From Gemmatimonadales bacterium (lineage in GTDB: Bacteria > Gemmatimonadota > Gemmatimonadetes > Gemmatimonadales > GWC2-71-9), in assembly GCA_013816685.1 (NCBI GenBank), contig JACDDX010000010.1:1-14500 (forward strand): a stretch of 14,500 nucleotides of DNA. The letters run 5' to 3'. Both the position numbers and the translations under genes were made by a program. Below the pieces are notes generated by a model. It was not told the origin of the DNA, searched no databases, and saw only the letters and a program-made list of their open reading frames with translations. Position 1 is the stretch's first letter; each line of letters starts with the position of its first letter. Shown here piece by piece: positions 1 to 7,214 of the stretch.

Positions 1-65
1 GCGAAGACCTGCGCATCCTCCTCAAGACCGTCCCCACCATCCTCCTCCGCCGCGGCGGGTGGTAG
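1..65 (+). CDS. C-terminal end of a polyprenyl-phosphate sugar transferase (partial)
   Basis: Reading from base 3, the frame gives EDLRILLKTVPTILLRRGGW and then TAG at 63-65. This resembles the extreme C-terminus of the bacterial sugar transferase family (WcaJ/PglC-like initiating phosphoglycosyltransferases), whose last residues typically read like D-[LI]-x-I-L-L-K-T-[VI] followed by a short hydrophobic run and R-x-G. Such enzymes are integral membrane proteins that move a sugar-1-phosphate from a UDP-sugar onto undecaprenyl phosphate, the first step of repeat-unit assembly. That role suits the position at the head of a run of same-strand glycosyltransferases. Only 20 residues are visible and the catalytic core lies outside the window, so the call rests on tail similarity plus context. 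The 265 bases to the next gene hold only short inverted repeats (6-bp arms at 74-79/81-86 and 222-227/240-245) and no convincing promoter. Confidence 0.6.
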   Translation, partial: EDLRILLKTVPTILLRRGGW

Positions 66-330
66 GGCAGGTCCAGCTCTGAGCTGTTCCGCCAAGGTTT
101 GGGTACCTGGTGCCGGCTTGCCACACTCCACGTGGCTCACGCACCGATCGCAAGGGGGCGATGGATAGGCGAGCGCTAAGCTCTTTCCCTCGACGGCTTA
201 CACTCATTGTCCGCGCCGGCGACCAGCGGAACGGGCATTGCTGGTGGGCGGGCGCTTCCGGCCCTACCTTTGGGTGACGGGGGCGATCGCAGGGGTCACG
301 CACCACATTGTCGGAAGGACCGCACAGCGC

Positions 331-1311
331 ATGGCAACGTCGGACAGCAATGTGACGGAACGTCAGGCGGCGGCCACCGACTTGTCGGTCGTGGCGCCGC
401 TGTATAACGAGTCCCAGAATGTCGAGCCGCTCGTCGACTGGATCCTCGAGGCCCTCAAGGAGTACCCTGGCGCTTTCGAGGTCATCCTGGTGGATGATGG
501 CAGCGGGGACGACACTTGGGACCGGATTGCCGCGTCGGCGACCCGAGATGATCGCCTCCATGGCATTCGCCTGGGCCGGAACGTCGGTCAGACCGCCGCG
601 ATGATGGCAGGGTTTGATCACGCCCGCGGTCGTGTAATCGTGTCGCTCGACGGAGATCTCCAGAACGATCCGCGCGACATTCCGGCGCTCGTCGCCAAGC
701 TGGAGGAAGGGTATGACCTCGTCTGCGGCTGGCGACAGAAGCGCCAGGACAAGCTCCTCCTGCGCAAAGTGCCCTCCTGGGTCGCGAACCGCCTGATTCG
801 GCGACTCACCGGCGTCGCCATCACGGACAACGGCTGCTCTCTGAAGGCCTACCGCCGCGACCTGCTCGACCGCGTTTCTCTTTACGCGGAACAGCATCGG
901 TTCATCCCGGCGTTGTCAGCCAGCGTCGGGGCCCGCATCGCGGAAATGCCGGTGCGCCACCATGCGCGTCGTTTCGGCGAGAGTAAGTACGGCATCTCGC
1001 GCACCGTGAAGGTTCTTGTCGACCTCTTCACGCTGAAGATGATTACGACCTTTCGTTCCCGGCCGCTGGTCGGGTTCGGCGTCGCCGCTGCGCCGCTGGT
1101 GCTGGCCGGCATCGCTTTCGGCCTGATGGGGCTGGTCGCAGTCACCCGCTTCAGCCCGGAAAAGGCCAGCGCGCTCGTATTTCCGGGGGCTGCCCTCCTA
1201 TGGGTTGGCGCGGCCTTCTATCTGTTGATGCTCGGATTGGTGGCTGAGGTCGCGTTGCATAGTGAGCATGGGGGCACGAGTGACATTCCGAACGCCTGGG
1301 AGGTTCGTTGA
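331..1311 (+). CDS. Membrane-anchored family 2 glycosyltransferase (DPM1/GtrB-like)
   Basis: A 326-residue inverting GT2 enzyme of the polyprenyl-phosphate glycosyltransferase type (dolichyl-phosphate mannose synthase, GtrB, ArnC). These transfer a sugar from a nucleotide donor to a polyprenyl phosphate at the inner face of the membrane. Visible motifs are VVAPLYNES near residue 20, VDDGSGDDT with D55-D56, the metal-binding DGD of SLDGDLQNDP (D107, D109), and RRFGESKYG at 213-221, typical of this subfamily. Two hydrophobic segments near residues 250-275 and 285-310 form the usual C-terminal anchor. I start at the ATG at 331 because GGAAGGA at 313-319 is 11 bases upstream and the protein then begins like its relatives; the frame stays open upstream to 238. 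No GtrA-type flippase is next to it. The true acceptor could be the growing oligosaccharide instead of the bare carrier. Confidence 0.88.
   Translation: MATSDSNVTERQAAATDLSVVAPLYNESQNVEPLVDWILEALKEYPGAFEVILVDDGSGDDTWDRIAASATRDDRLHGIRLGRNVGQTAAMMAGFDHARGRVIVSLDGDLQNDPRDIPALVAKLEEGYDLVCGWRQKRQDKLLLRKVPSWVANRLIRRLTGVAITDNGCSLKAYRRDLLDRVSLYAEQHRFIPALSASVGARIAEMPVRHHARRFGESKYGISRTVKVLVDLFTLKMITTFRSRPLVGFGVAAAPLVLAGIAFGLMGLVAVTRFSPEKASALVFPGAALLWVGAAFYLLMLGLVAEVALHSEHGGTSDIPNAWEVR
1298..1303 (+). promoter_or_regulatory. Shine-Dalgarno site deciding the start at 1313
   Basis: GGGAGG lies inside the last codons of the upstream glycosyltransferase gene, 9 bases before the ATG at 1313. That ATG follows the upstream TGA after a single base. 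This favours 1313 over the in-frame ATG at 1262, which would overlap the upstream gene by 50 bases. Confidence 0.6.
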
Positions 1312-1312
1312 C

Positions 1313-2305
1313 ATGCGGGGACCTGGGATGCTGATGGAACGCGGATTGGACTTTCCGGCAGAACCGGGAGCAGCCGATGCCGGCATGATCTCGGTCGTGG
1401 TGCCCGTGGTCGAGCGCCCCGATGATCTGGCGGCGCTCTATCGCGACTTCTCGCGCGAGCTTGACGACCGGCCGGAGAGCTACGAGTTCCTGTTCGTGTT
1501 TGACGGCAGCTTCACGCCTCCTCCCGAGCTGCTGGCCCTGGCGGCCGATCATCCCGCCATCCACATCCATCGTTTCGCACGGACCTTCGGCGAGACGGCA
1601 GCGCTTCGACTGGGCATCGAGCGCAGCCGCGGCAACGTCATCCTCACCCTGCCGGCGTACCTCCAGGTGGGACCTGAGGGGATCGCTCCGCTGCTCGACG
1701 CGGTCCGGGCCGGCGCTGACATGGCCGTGGCCAACCGGTCGCCGCGAATCGACACGTGGTTCAATCGGCTGCAGTCCAAGGCTTTCCAGCAGGTCGTGGG
1801 CGGCACCTCGGACCACCGCTTTCATGATATGGCGTGCGGCGTCCGTGTGCTGCGGCGGCAGGTGGCAGAATCGATTCCACTCTACGGTGACCTGCACCGG
1901 TTTATTCCAGCGCTCGCGCTGCGGGAAGGGTACAAGGTGGAGGAAATCGCGGTCCCGCAGCATCCGAAGGATGCTCGGACGCGCGTCTATGGGCCCGGCG
2001 TCTATCTGCGGCGCGTGCTCGACATCGCCGCGTTCTTCTTCCTCGCAAAGTTCACCGAGAAGCCGCTGCGCTTCTTCGGGCTCATCGGTTCCGTGTTTCT
2101 GGGAGCCGGTGCCATGATCGGCGTGGCGCTGCTGGTCGACCGCTTCATCACGCAGCATGGAATCGCGAATCGGCCCTTGCTGCTCCTCGCCGTACTGCTC
2201 ATCGCCCTCGGCGTACAGCTGATGGGCCTGGGACTCGTCGGAGAAATCATCGTCCATCTTCGCTCGCCGCATCGTCGAGCCTATCGGGTGCGCGAGCGCG
2301 TCTGA
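1313..2305 (+). CDS. GT2-fold membrane protein with degenerate catalytic motifs
   Basis: A 330-residue paralogue of the preceding gene, with the same length, the same GT2 layout and two C-terminal hydrophobic segments (about residues 250-275 and 290-315). Conserved landmarks can be aligned by eye: VVVPVVERPDD matches VVAPLYNESQN, FARTFGETAALRLG matches LGRNVGQTAAMMAG, and HRFIPAL is shared. The catalytic motifs have decayed. VDDGS has become VFDGS (F63-D64), and the DXD region SLDGDLQNDP has become TLPAYLQVGP, so P114 and Y116 replace both metal-binding aspartates. RFGESKYG has also become ARTRVYG. The reading frame is intact, so it is not an obvious pseudogene. It may be an inactive partner or scaffold for the first enzyme, or a metal-independent transferase. 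It was very likely born by tandem duplication and is translated right after its neighbour (one base between stop and start). Confidence 0.8.
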   Translation: MRGPGMLMERGLDFPAEPGAADAGMISVVVPVVERPDDLAALYRDFSRELDDRPESYEFLFVFDGSFTPPPELLALAADHPAIHIHRFARTFGETAALRLGIERSRGNVILTLPAYLQVGPEGIAPLLDAVRAGADMAVANRSPRIDTWFNRLQSKAFQQVVGGTSDHRFHDMACGVRVLRRQVAESIPLYGDLHRFIPALALREGYKVEEIAVPQHPKDARTRVYGPGVYLRRVLDIAAFFFLAKFTEKPLRFFGLIGSVFLGAGAMIGVALLVDRFITQHGIANRPLLLLAVLLIALGVQLMGLGLVGEIIVHLRSPHRRAYRVRERV

Positions 2306-2322
2306 GCGCGCTCTCGCACCCG
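2285..2322 (+). other. Strong stem-loop spanning a stop codon
   Basis: Arms 2285-2300 and 2307-2322 are inverted repeats of 16 bases with one mismatch and a 6-base loop (TCTGAG) that contains the TGA stop of the preceding gene. The stem is almost all G+C. No T-run follows, so it does not look like a classical intrinsic terminator. It could be an mRNA 3'-end stabiliser, an attenuator, or a device lowering read-through into the oxidoreductase gene that starts 33 bases later. Confidence 0.5.
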
Positions 2323-2355
2323 ACGCGGTCCGTCGACCAGGGACCGGCGCCCGTC

Positions 2356-3876
2356 ATGCACCGCGATCTGAACGCCATGCGCACCGCCGACTTCGACTTG
2401 CTCGTCGTTGGCGCTGGGATCCATGGCGCGTGCGTAGCGTGGGACGCCGTGCTGCGCGGGTTGCGGGTGGGAGTCATCGACCGCGACGACTTCGGGGCGG
2501 GGACCTCCGCCAACAGCCTTCGGATCGTGCACGGCGGCCTCCGCTATCTCGCGCGCGCCGACTTCGCGAGAATGCGTGAATCCGTCCGTGAACGCTCGGC
2601 GCTGCTCCGGATCGCACCGCATCTGGTGCGACCCCTCGGCGTGCTCATCGCCACCCGAGGACGAGGGGCCCAGAGCCGGTCCGCCATGCGGGCCGCCCTC
2701 GCGCTGAACGACGTGCTCACGTTCCGCCGTAATCGCGGCACCGGTCCCGGCCAGAGTATTCCGCCGGGCCGAGTCGTCTCGCGCGCGGAGGTCAAGCGCC
2801 TCTTTGCTCCCCTCGATCAGGCCGGCATGACCGGTGGCGCGATCTGGTACGACGGGCAGATGGTTCACCCGGAACGGCTCACGTTTGCCTTTCTGGCCGG
2901 AGCGGCCGGGGGCGGCGCCTCGCTCGCCAACTATCTTCGTGCAGATGCTATCCTGGTCGAAGGCGACAGAGTTCAGGGCGTCCGAGCCACCGACACGGTG
3001 ACCGGTGAAGCGCTGGAGATCCGGGCACAGTGCGTTCTCGGCGCGATGGGACCGTGGACCGGTGAGCTTGGCGGTGGGTCCAGGCCGCAGGCCTTCGCGC
3101 TGAACGTCATCCTCAACCGGCGTTTGGCCGACGTCGCAGTGGGCGTTCGAGCGCTGAGCACGGCGGAGCAGGATCCGGTCATCGGCGGCGGGCGCTATCT
3201 TTTCGCCGTCCCCCACGGGGCGAGCACGCTACTCGGCACCTGGTATGCGATCGCCGGGGACGCCGTCGCCGGGAGCGCGGACGACTCGGCACTCATCGAG
3301 CGCGGCGTGCGTTCTCTGATCGCTGAGTTCAATGCCGCCTGTCCGGCGGCACGGATCAGCGCGGGTGACGTTCTCCGGGCTCAGTGGGGGCGGCTCCCAC
3401 TGAAGGGCAGGCTGGAGCCCGGCCGACCTGACTCTCTCGCCGACCGACCGAGAGTCTTTCACCACGCAGACCAGGGCGGTCCGCGCGGGCTGGTGACGCT
3501 CGATGGCGTGAAGTACACGACCGCACGACTGGTCGCGGAGCGGGCGGTGGATCTCGTCTTTTCCGTGCTAGGGCGCCCAGGCGTTCCCTGCCGCACGACG
3601 CATACTCCGCTGCCGGACACGCGGGTGCCGGCTTCGGACCCCGAGGCCGCGATTCGCCTGGCGGTACGATCGGAGATGGCGGTGCACCTGGCCGACGTGG
3701 TGCTCCGCCGCACCGATCTCGGAGCTCCCCCTGGGCCGACTCGGGAGGTCGTCGAGACCGCGGGGCGGACCGCGGGCGGGGAGCTGGGCTGGAACGTGGC
3801 AACGCAGGAGGCAGAAATCGAAGACGTCATGCGTCGGACGACCGCCGGTGCACGGGAGCTGGAACCCGCACGATGA
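2356..3876 (+). CDS. GlpD-like FAD-dependent oxidoreductase
   Basis: A 506-residue flavoprotein of the glycerol-3-phosphate dehydrogenase (GlpD) family. The N-terminal FAD-binding Rossmann motif is VVGAGIHG (residues 17-24). The family signature GTSANSLRIVHGGLRYL (49-65) follows, then GPWTGEL in the middle, and a C-terminal domain whose LRRTDLG and ELGWN are typical of GlpD proteins. Several positions differ from E. coli GlpD: SSKLIHGG is NSLRIVHGG here, GVRPL is GRLPL, GGKLTTYRKLAE is DGVKYTTARLVAE, and the IGTTD segment is LGTWY. The substrate may therefore not be glycerol 3-phosphate. Its place between glycosyltransferases suggests oxidation of a sugar, polyol or polyol-phosphate unit destined for the polymer (inference). 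The start at 2356 has AGGGA 12 bases upstream; an in-frame ATG at 2377 is possible. The stop overlaps the next start in ATGA. Confidence 0.82.
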   Translation: MHRDLNAMRTADFDLLVVGAGIHGACVAWDAVLRGLRVGVIDRDDFGAGTSANSLRIVHGGLRYLARADFARMRESVRERSALLRIAPHLVRPLGVLIATRGRGAQSRSAMRAALALNDVLTFRRNRGTGPGQSIPPGRVVSRAEVKRLFAPLDQAGMTGGAIWYDGQMVHPERLTFAFLAGAAGGGASLANYLRADAILVEGDRVQGVRATDTVTGEALEIRAQCVLGAMGPWTGELGGGSRPQAFALNVILNRRLADVAVGVRALSTAEQDPVIGGGRYLFAVPHGASTLLGTWYAIAGDAVAGSADDSALIERGVRSLIAEFNAACPAARISAGDVLRAQWGRLPLKGRLEPGRPDSLADRPRVFHHADQGGPRGLVTLDGVKYTTARLVAERAVDLVFSVLGRPGVPCRTTHTPLPDTRVPASDPEAAIRLAVRSEMAVHLADVVLRRTDLGAPPGPTREVVETAGRTAGGELGWNVATQEAEIEDVMRRTTAGARELEPAR

Positions 3877-5051
3877 GAATCCTGCTACTTGCTCCCCATC
3901 CGTTTTTTCAAGCGCGAGGCACCCCGCTGGCCGTTCGCACGGTGCTGGAATTCCTCGGTTCCCGTGGTCACGAGGTCGATCTGCTCACCTTCCATGAGGG
4001 TGAGGACGTTCAGATACCCAACTGCCGGGTGTTTCGCATCGGGAATATCCCGGGCGTCCGGAACATCCGTCCCGGGTTCTCGTTCAAGAAGGTCGTCTGC
4101 GACGGCTTCATGTTCGCCAAATGTCTGCGGATGGTCCGCCGTCGCCGTTACGACCTGATCCATGCGGTTGAAGAGTCTGCATTCATCGCCGCGGCGGTAC
4201 AGGCGATCACCGGCATCCCCTACGTCTACGACATGGATTCCTCGCTGGCCGAACAGCTGGTCGAGGCGTACCCGGGCCTCCAGTTCGCTTTCCCCAGCCT
4301 GCGCCGGGCCGAAGCGCTGGCCGTGCGCCGGAGCATGGGCGTGCTGACGGTGTGCGCGGCGCTGGAAGACGTGGCGCTCGCGCATGCACCGGAAAAGACA
4401 GTCGGGCGGGTGGAGGACACCACGCTGCTGCCCGGTGGAATGCGGCCCGCCAACGGCGAAGCCCGGCTGCCCTCCGCCACGCAGTCGGGACCGATCGCGA
4501 TGTATGTCGGCAACCTCGAACACTATCAGGGCATCGATCTGCTGCTCGAGGGCTTCCAGCACACCCTCGCCCGCCTCCCGTCGGCGCACCTGGTCATCGT
4601 GGGGGGGCGGGCTGACGACGTCGCCTTCTATCAGGCCCGCGCGAACGAGCTGGGCATCGCGGGGCAGACCCATTTCCTCGGCCCCCGCCCGGTGGCGCAG
4701 CTGGAAGACCTGCTGCAGCAGTCGGATGTCGTGGTGTCGCCGAGACTCAAGGGTCTCAACACGCCGATGAAAGTCTATTCCTACCTCGACAGTGGCCGGC
4801 CGCTGCTGGCCACCCGGCTCCGCACGCACACGCAGGTTGTCGACGACCGGACGGCATATCTCGTGGATCCGGAGCCAGAGGCACTCGGCATCGGGCTCGC
4901 GACCCTGCTGGCCGATCCCGAGCTGCGCAACCGCCTGGCCCGCCAGGCAAAGGCATACGTGCAACAGGAGTTCACGCCGGAAGCCGCGCGGCGGAAGCTC
5001 GGAAACTTCTACACCATGATGGAGACCAAGGCCGCCGAGGGCCGGGTGTGA
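3873..5051 (+). CDS. Family 4 glycosyltransferase (YSYL-type)
   Basis: A 392-residue GT-B fold enzyme. The N-terminal domain opens with MRILLLAPHPFFQARGTP, a common GT4 start, and has YVYDMDSSL near residue 120. The C-terminal domain begins near residue 207 with MYVGNLEHYQGIDLLLEGF and carries SPRLKGLNTPMKVYSYL at 289-305. In most GT4 enzymes this last stretch contains the E-x7-E pair that contacts the nucleotide sugar. Here K293 and K300 occupy those places, as in a recurrent GT4 subgroup with a NTP-x-K-x-YSYL motif, so this is a subfamily trait and not obvious damage. The likely role is cytoplasmic addition of one sugar to the lipid-linked repeat unit; donor and linkage cannot be read from the sequence. 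It overlaps the oxidoreductase stop (ATGA) and the following flippase start (GTGA), which suggests translational coupling. Confidence 0.87.
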   Translation: MRILLLAPHPFFQARGTPLAVRTVLEFLGSRGHEVDLLTFHEGEDVQIPNCRVFRIGNIPGVRNIRPGFSFKKVVCDGFMFAKCLRMVRRRRYDLIHAVEESAFIAAAVQAITGIPYVYDMDSSLAEQLVEAYPGLQFAFPSLRRAEALAVRRSMGVLTVCAALEDVALAHAPEKTVGRVEDTTLLPGGMRPANGEARLPSATQSGPIAMYVGNLEHYQGIDLLLEGFQHTLARLPSAHLVIVGGRADDVAFYQARANELGIAGQTHFLGPRPVAQLEDLLQQSDVVVSPRLKGLNTPMKVYSYLDSGRPLLATRLRTHTQVVDDRTAYLVDPEPEALGIGLATLLADPELRNRLARQAKAYVQQEFTPEAARRKLGNFYTMMETKAAEGRV

Positions 5052-6283
5052 AACCGGATGTCAGAGCGCTGTGGCACTCACCGACGCTGCGGACGGCGGT
5101 GGTCTATGGTGCCGCGGGCGCCGGATTCGCCGGCGCCAATCTGATTCTCGCACGCGTGCTTCCAACCACCGAGTACGCGATCTTCACCCTGGTCATTGCG
5201 CTGTCCAACCTCGGCTATGCCCTGGCCTCCACCGGCGTGGACGAGATCGTCAACCGACGGCGTCTCGAAGCTGGCCCGAAGCTGCTCGCGCGGATGCTGG
5301 TCGGCGCCAGCGCGATCGGACTTGCCTTCGGTGTGATCGGCGCCGTGGGCTACGGCTTGGCGCCCTCGCTGATCGCGATGCTGGTCGTCTCGTCGATCGC
5401 GGGCGGTGCGATGCAGGTGGCGGGTGCGCAGTTTCAGAGCGAGCAGCGCTTCGGCTTGTCAATGAGCCTCATCCAGAGCCCGAACATCGTGCTGCTGCTG
5501 TCCGCCCTGGTGGTACTCTTTGCGGGAGTGCATCGCGCCTGGGTCGCCCTGCTCTGCTCCACCGCCGGCTTCGTTCTGGCCGCCCTGTGGGGGTGGGTCC
5601 GGCTGTTCGCCGAGCGCCACGACAAGCCCAACCGCGAGAGCTGGTTTCCCTGGCCGGAAGCGCTCTCGTTCGCCGGGCTCAACGCGGCCGGCCTCCTGCT
5701 GGTGCAGCTCGAGCGACTGGTGCTGCCCTACGTCCTGCCGCTGCACGACCTGGCAACGTACGGCGTGCTCGCGGCCATCGCCGGGTCGCTGTTCCGCGTC
5801 CTCCAGATGGGCATCGGCTATTCGCTCATTCCCCGGCTGCGCGCCGCCGGCGATGTCCCGCGGCGCAGAAAGCTGATCGCGCAGGAGGCCAAGCTGATCG
5901 CCGGTGTCGTCACCGCGGGCTCCCTGTTCATCTGGTTCGTCACGCCGCTGGCGGAGCGCTGGTTCCTGGCCGGGAAGTACCATCTCTCGGGCTCGCTCGT
6001 CATCGCGGCGATCGTGAGCGGTGTCGCGAAGATCCTGAATGCCTTTTCCAAGGCCACGGTCACGGCACTGGCCGAGCCGCGCGAAGTCGCCTTTCTGAAC
6101 ATGCTGGGATGGGCGTCGGTGGGTGTGGGCCTCGTCGCAGCGATCGTCGGTGCGCAGCTGTTGGGGCTGGCCGGTGTTCTGTACGGAGTCGGTCTGGGCT
6201 GGCTCATGCGAGCCGGCACCGCGTTGTACTTTACTTCCCGCCACCTGCGGCTACCCGTCCCTATCGCGGTGACCGTCCCATGA
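5048..6283 (+). CDS. Polysaccharide flippase, MOP superfamily (Wzx-like)
   Basis: A 411-residue, strongly hydrophobic protein with about 12 predicted membrane helices, starting with GAAGAGFAGANLILARVLP near residue 20. The N-terminal ANLILARVL..TEYAIFTLV and the segment GVDEIVNRR are typical of polysaccharide-biosynthesis flippases (Wzx/RfbX and relatives). These move the undecaprenyl-linked oligosaccharide from the cytoplasmic to the outer face of the inner membrane. The GTG start at 5048 overlaps the upstream TGA, and the sequence upstream (GAGGG at 5036-5040) can serve as ribosome-binding site. The stop overlaps the methyltransferase start in ATGA. It is about 100 residues shorter than the second flippase in this window and shows little obvious similarity to it, so the two probably serve different substrates. 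A different alternating frame is open across most of this gene; it is a GC-rich shadow. Confidence 0.86.
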   Translation: MKPDVRALWHSPTLRTAVVYGAAGAGFAGANLILARVLPTTEYAIFTLVIALSNLGYALASTGVDEIVNRRRLEAGPKLLARMLVGASAIGLAFGVIGAVGYGLAPSLIAMLVVSSIAGGAMQVAGAQFQSEQRFGLSMSLIQSPNIVLLLSALVVLFAGVHRAWVALLCSTAGFVLAALWGWVRLFAERHDKPNRESWFPWPEALSFAGLNAAGLLLVQLERLVLPYVLPLHDLATYGVLAAIAGSLFRVLQMGIGYSLIPRLRAAGDVPRRRKLIAQEAKLIAGVVTAGSLFIWFVTPLAERWFLAGKYHLSGSLVIAAIVSGVAKILNAFSKATVTALAEPREVAFLNMLGWASVGVGLVAAIVGAQLLGLAGVLYGVGLGWLMRAGTALYFTSRHLRLPVPIAVTVP

Positions 6284-7080
6284 ACGACGCCGGCGCGCGC
6301 TGGGCGGTAGCCCTCTTCAACCGTTCGGTCCTCAAGCAGGCGAAATACCGCCAGATCAGTGCGCTGCTGGATGATCCCGCGGGCAAGACGAGTCTCGACA
6401 TCGGGGCCGACAACGGCGTCATCAGCTATCTCCTGCGCGGTCGTGGCGGCCGGTGGCACAGTGCCGACCTGGACGAGCGCGCGGTGGCCTCCATTCGGCA
6501 GCTGGTGCAGACAGACGTGCATCAACTCGCAGGCGCCCAAACGCCCTTTCCCGATGCCACTTTCGATCAGGTCGTCGTGATCGACTACCTGGAGCACATC
6601 CCGGACGACGGCGCGTTTGCGCGGGAGCTTGCGCGCATTCTGAAGCCGGGCGGGCGAGTGATAATCAACGTGCCGCACCTCAAGCCGCGCTCGCTCCTCA
6701 ACCGCTTCCGCCATGCCATCGGACTGACGGATGAGTGGCATGGGCATGTCCGCCCGGGGTACGATGTTGCCGGCATCAAACTCCTCCTCGGCCCCCGGTT
6801 CGTGGTGGAGCGGTCGGTGACCTACTCGGGCACCTTCTCCGAGTTGGTCGACACCGGCCTCAACGGCCTCTACACCGCCATGAGCCGGGGGGCCGGTGAC
6901 CGCCCCTCTTCGCGCAAGGGCACGGTCGTGACACAGAGCGACATGCAGAAGCACCGGAAGCAGTTCGTGCTCCTGACGGCCCTGTACCCTGCCCTGTGGG
7001 CGACGGCCAAGCTGGACGCCCTGCTTCCATTCCAGACGGGATACAAGCTGATCGTCCGAGCCCGGCTAACGGAGTCTTAG
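6280..7080 (+). CDS. SAM-dependent methyltransferase, class I
   Basis: A 266-residue methyltransferase of the type 11/UbiE-like group. Motif I is LDIGADNG (residues 39-46, with A-D-N-G in place of the more usual C-G-T-G). The acidic residue of motif II is in SADLDE, DQVVVIDYLEHIPDD is the post-motif with the D-x-LEH pattern, and ILKPGGRVIINVPHLK is motif III. A hydrophobic stretch at about residues 229-248 near the C-terminus could sit at the membrane. The protein probably O-methylates a sugar of the repeat unit or caps it; the acceptor cannot be told. The ATG at 6280 overlaps the flippase TGA. The frame is open far upstream, but that part is antisense-like noise inside the flippase gene, and the N-terminus from MNDAGARWAVALFNRS fits the family. 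It ends a run of four genes linked by 4-bp overlaps. Confidence 0.85.
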   Translation: MNDAGARWAVALFNRSVLKQAKYRQISALLDDPAGKTSLDIGADNGVISYLLRGRGGRWHSADLDERAVASIRQLVQTDVHQLAGAQTPFPDATFDQVVVIDYLEHIPDDGAFARELARILKPGGRVIINVPHLKPRSLLNRFRHAIGLTDEWHGHVRPGYDVAGIKLLLGPRFVVERSVTYSGTFSELVDTGLNGLYTAMSRGAGDRPSSRKGTVVTQSDMQKHRKQFVLLTALYPALWATAKLDALLPFQTGYKLIVRARLTES

Positions 7081-7134
7081 CGTAGCCGGCGCGACCCGGT
7101 GATCCATTGCCGGGCCATCGTGACTCGCCGTCGT

Positions 7135-7152
7135 GCGGCCATTCCGGGCCGC
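7135..7152 (+). terminator. Small GC hairpin after the methyltransferase gene
   Basis: GCGGCC (7135-7140) and GGCCGC (7147-7152) pair perfectly around a 6-base loop. A weaker 5-bp stem, CCCGG/CCGGG, lies at 7095-7099/7110-7114. No T-run follows. These hairpins occupy the 134-bp gap between the coupled gene run and the next glycosyltransferase and may mark a transcription boundary, but evidence is thin. Confidence 0.25.
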
Positions 7153-7201
7153 GATTAACTCAACCGAGCCTCCACCAGGCGCAGACGGGCCTCTGGCTCA
7201 C

Positions 7202-7208
7202 GGAAGGA
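7202..7208 (+). promoter_or_regulatory. Shine-Dalgarno site deciding the GTG start at 7215
   Basis: GGAAGGA sits 6 bases before the GTG at 7215, an almost ideal ribosome-binding site. The in-frame ATG at 7107 has no such site and would add 36 residues of low-complexity sequence that do not look like a GT4 N-terminus. Confidence 0.6.
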
Positions 7209-7214
7209 CCGGCT

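Noticed and set aside
199..204. TACACT as a possible -10 box before the first GT2 gene
   Set aside because: No acceptable -35 hexamer lies 15-19 bases upstream, and a single hexamer is not evidence.
22..897. Minus-strand open frame of 291 codons
   Set aside because: Covers the sugar-transferase tail and the GT2 gene in antisense; no domain and no ribosome-binding site.
1151..2272. Minus-strand open frame of 373 codons
   Set aside because: Antisense to two well-supported glycosyltransferases. Its translation is low-complexity and charged, typical of reverse-strand frames in GC-rich genes.
3885..4964. Minus-strand open frame of 359 codons
   Set aside because: Antisense shadow of the GT4 gene; H/R/Q/E-rich translation without recognisable motifs.
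5071..6279. Plus-strand open frame of about 400 codons out of frame with the first flippase, continuous with the methyltransferase
   Set aside because: The translation is arginine/alanine-rich with no domain, while the overlapping frame gives a clear 12-helix flippase. The methyltransferase begins at 6280 with an ATGA overlap.
5818..6954. Minus-strand open frame of 378 codons
   Set aside because: Spans the flippase/methyltransferase junction in antisense, with no family resemblance.
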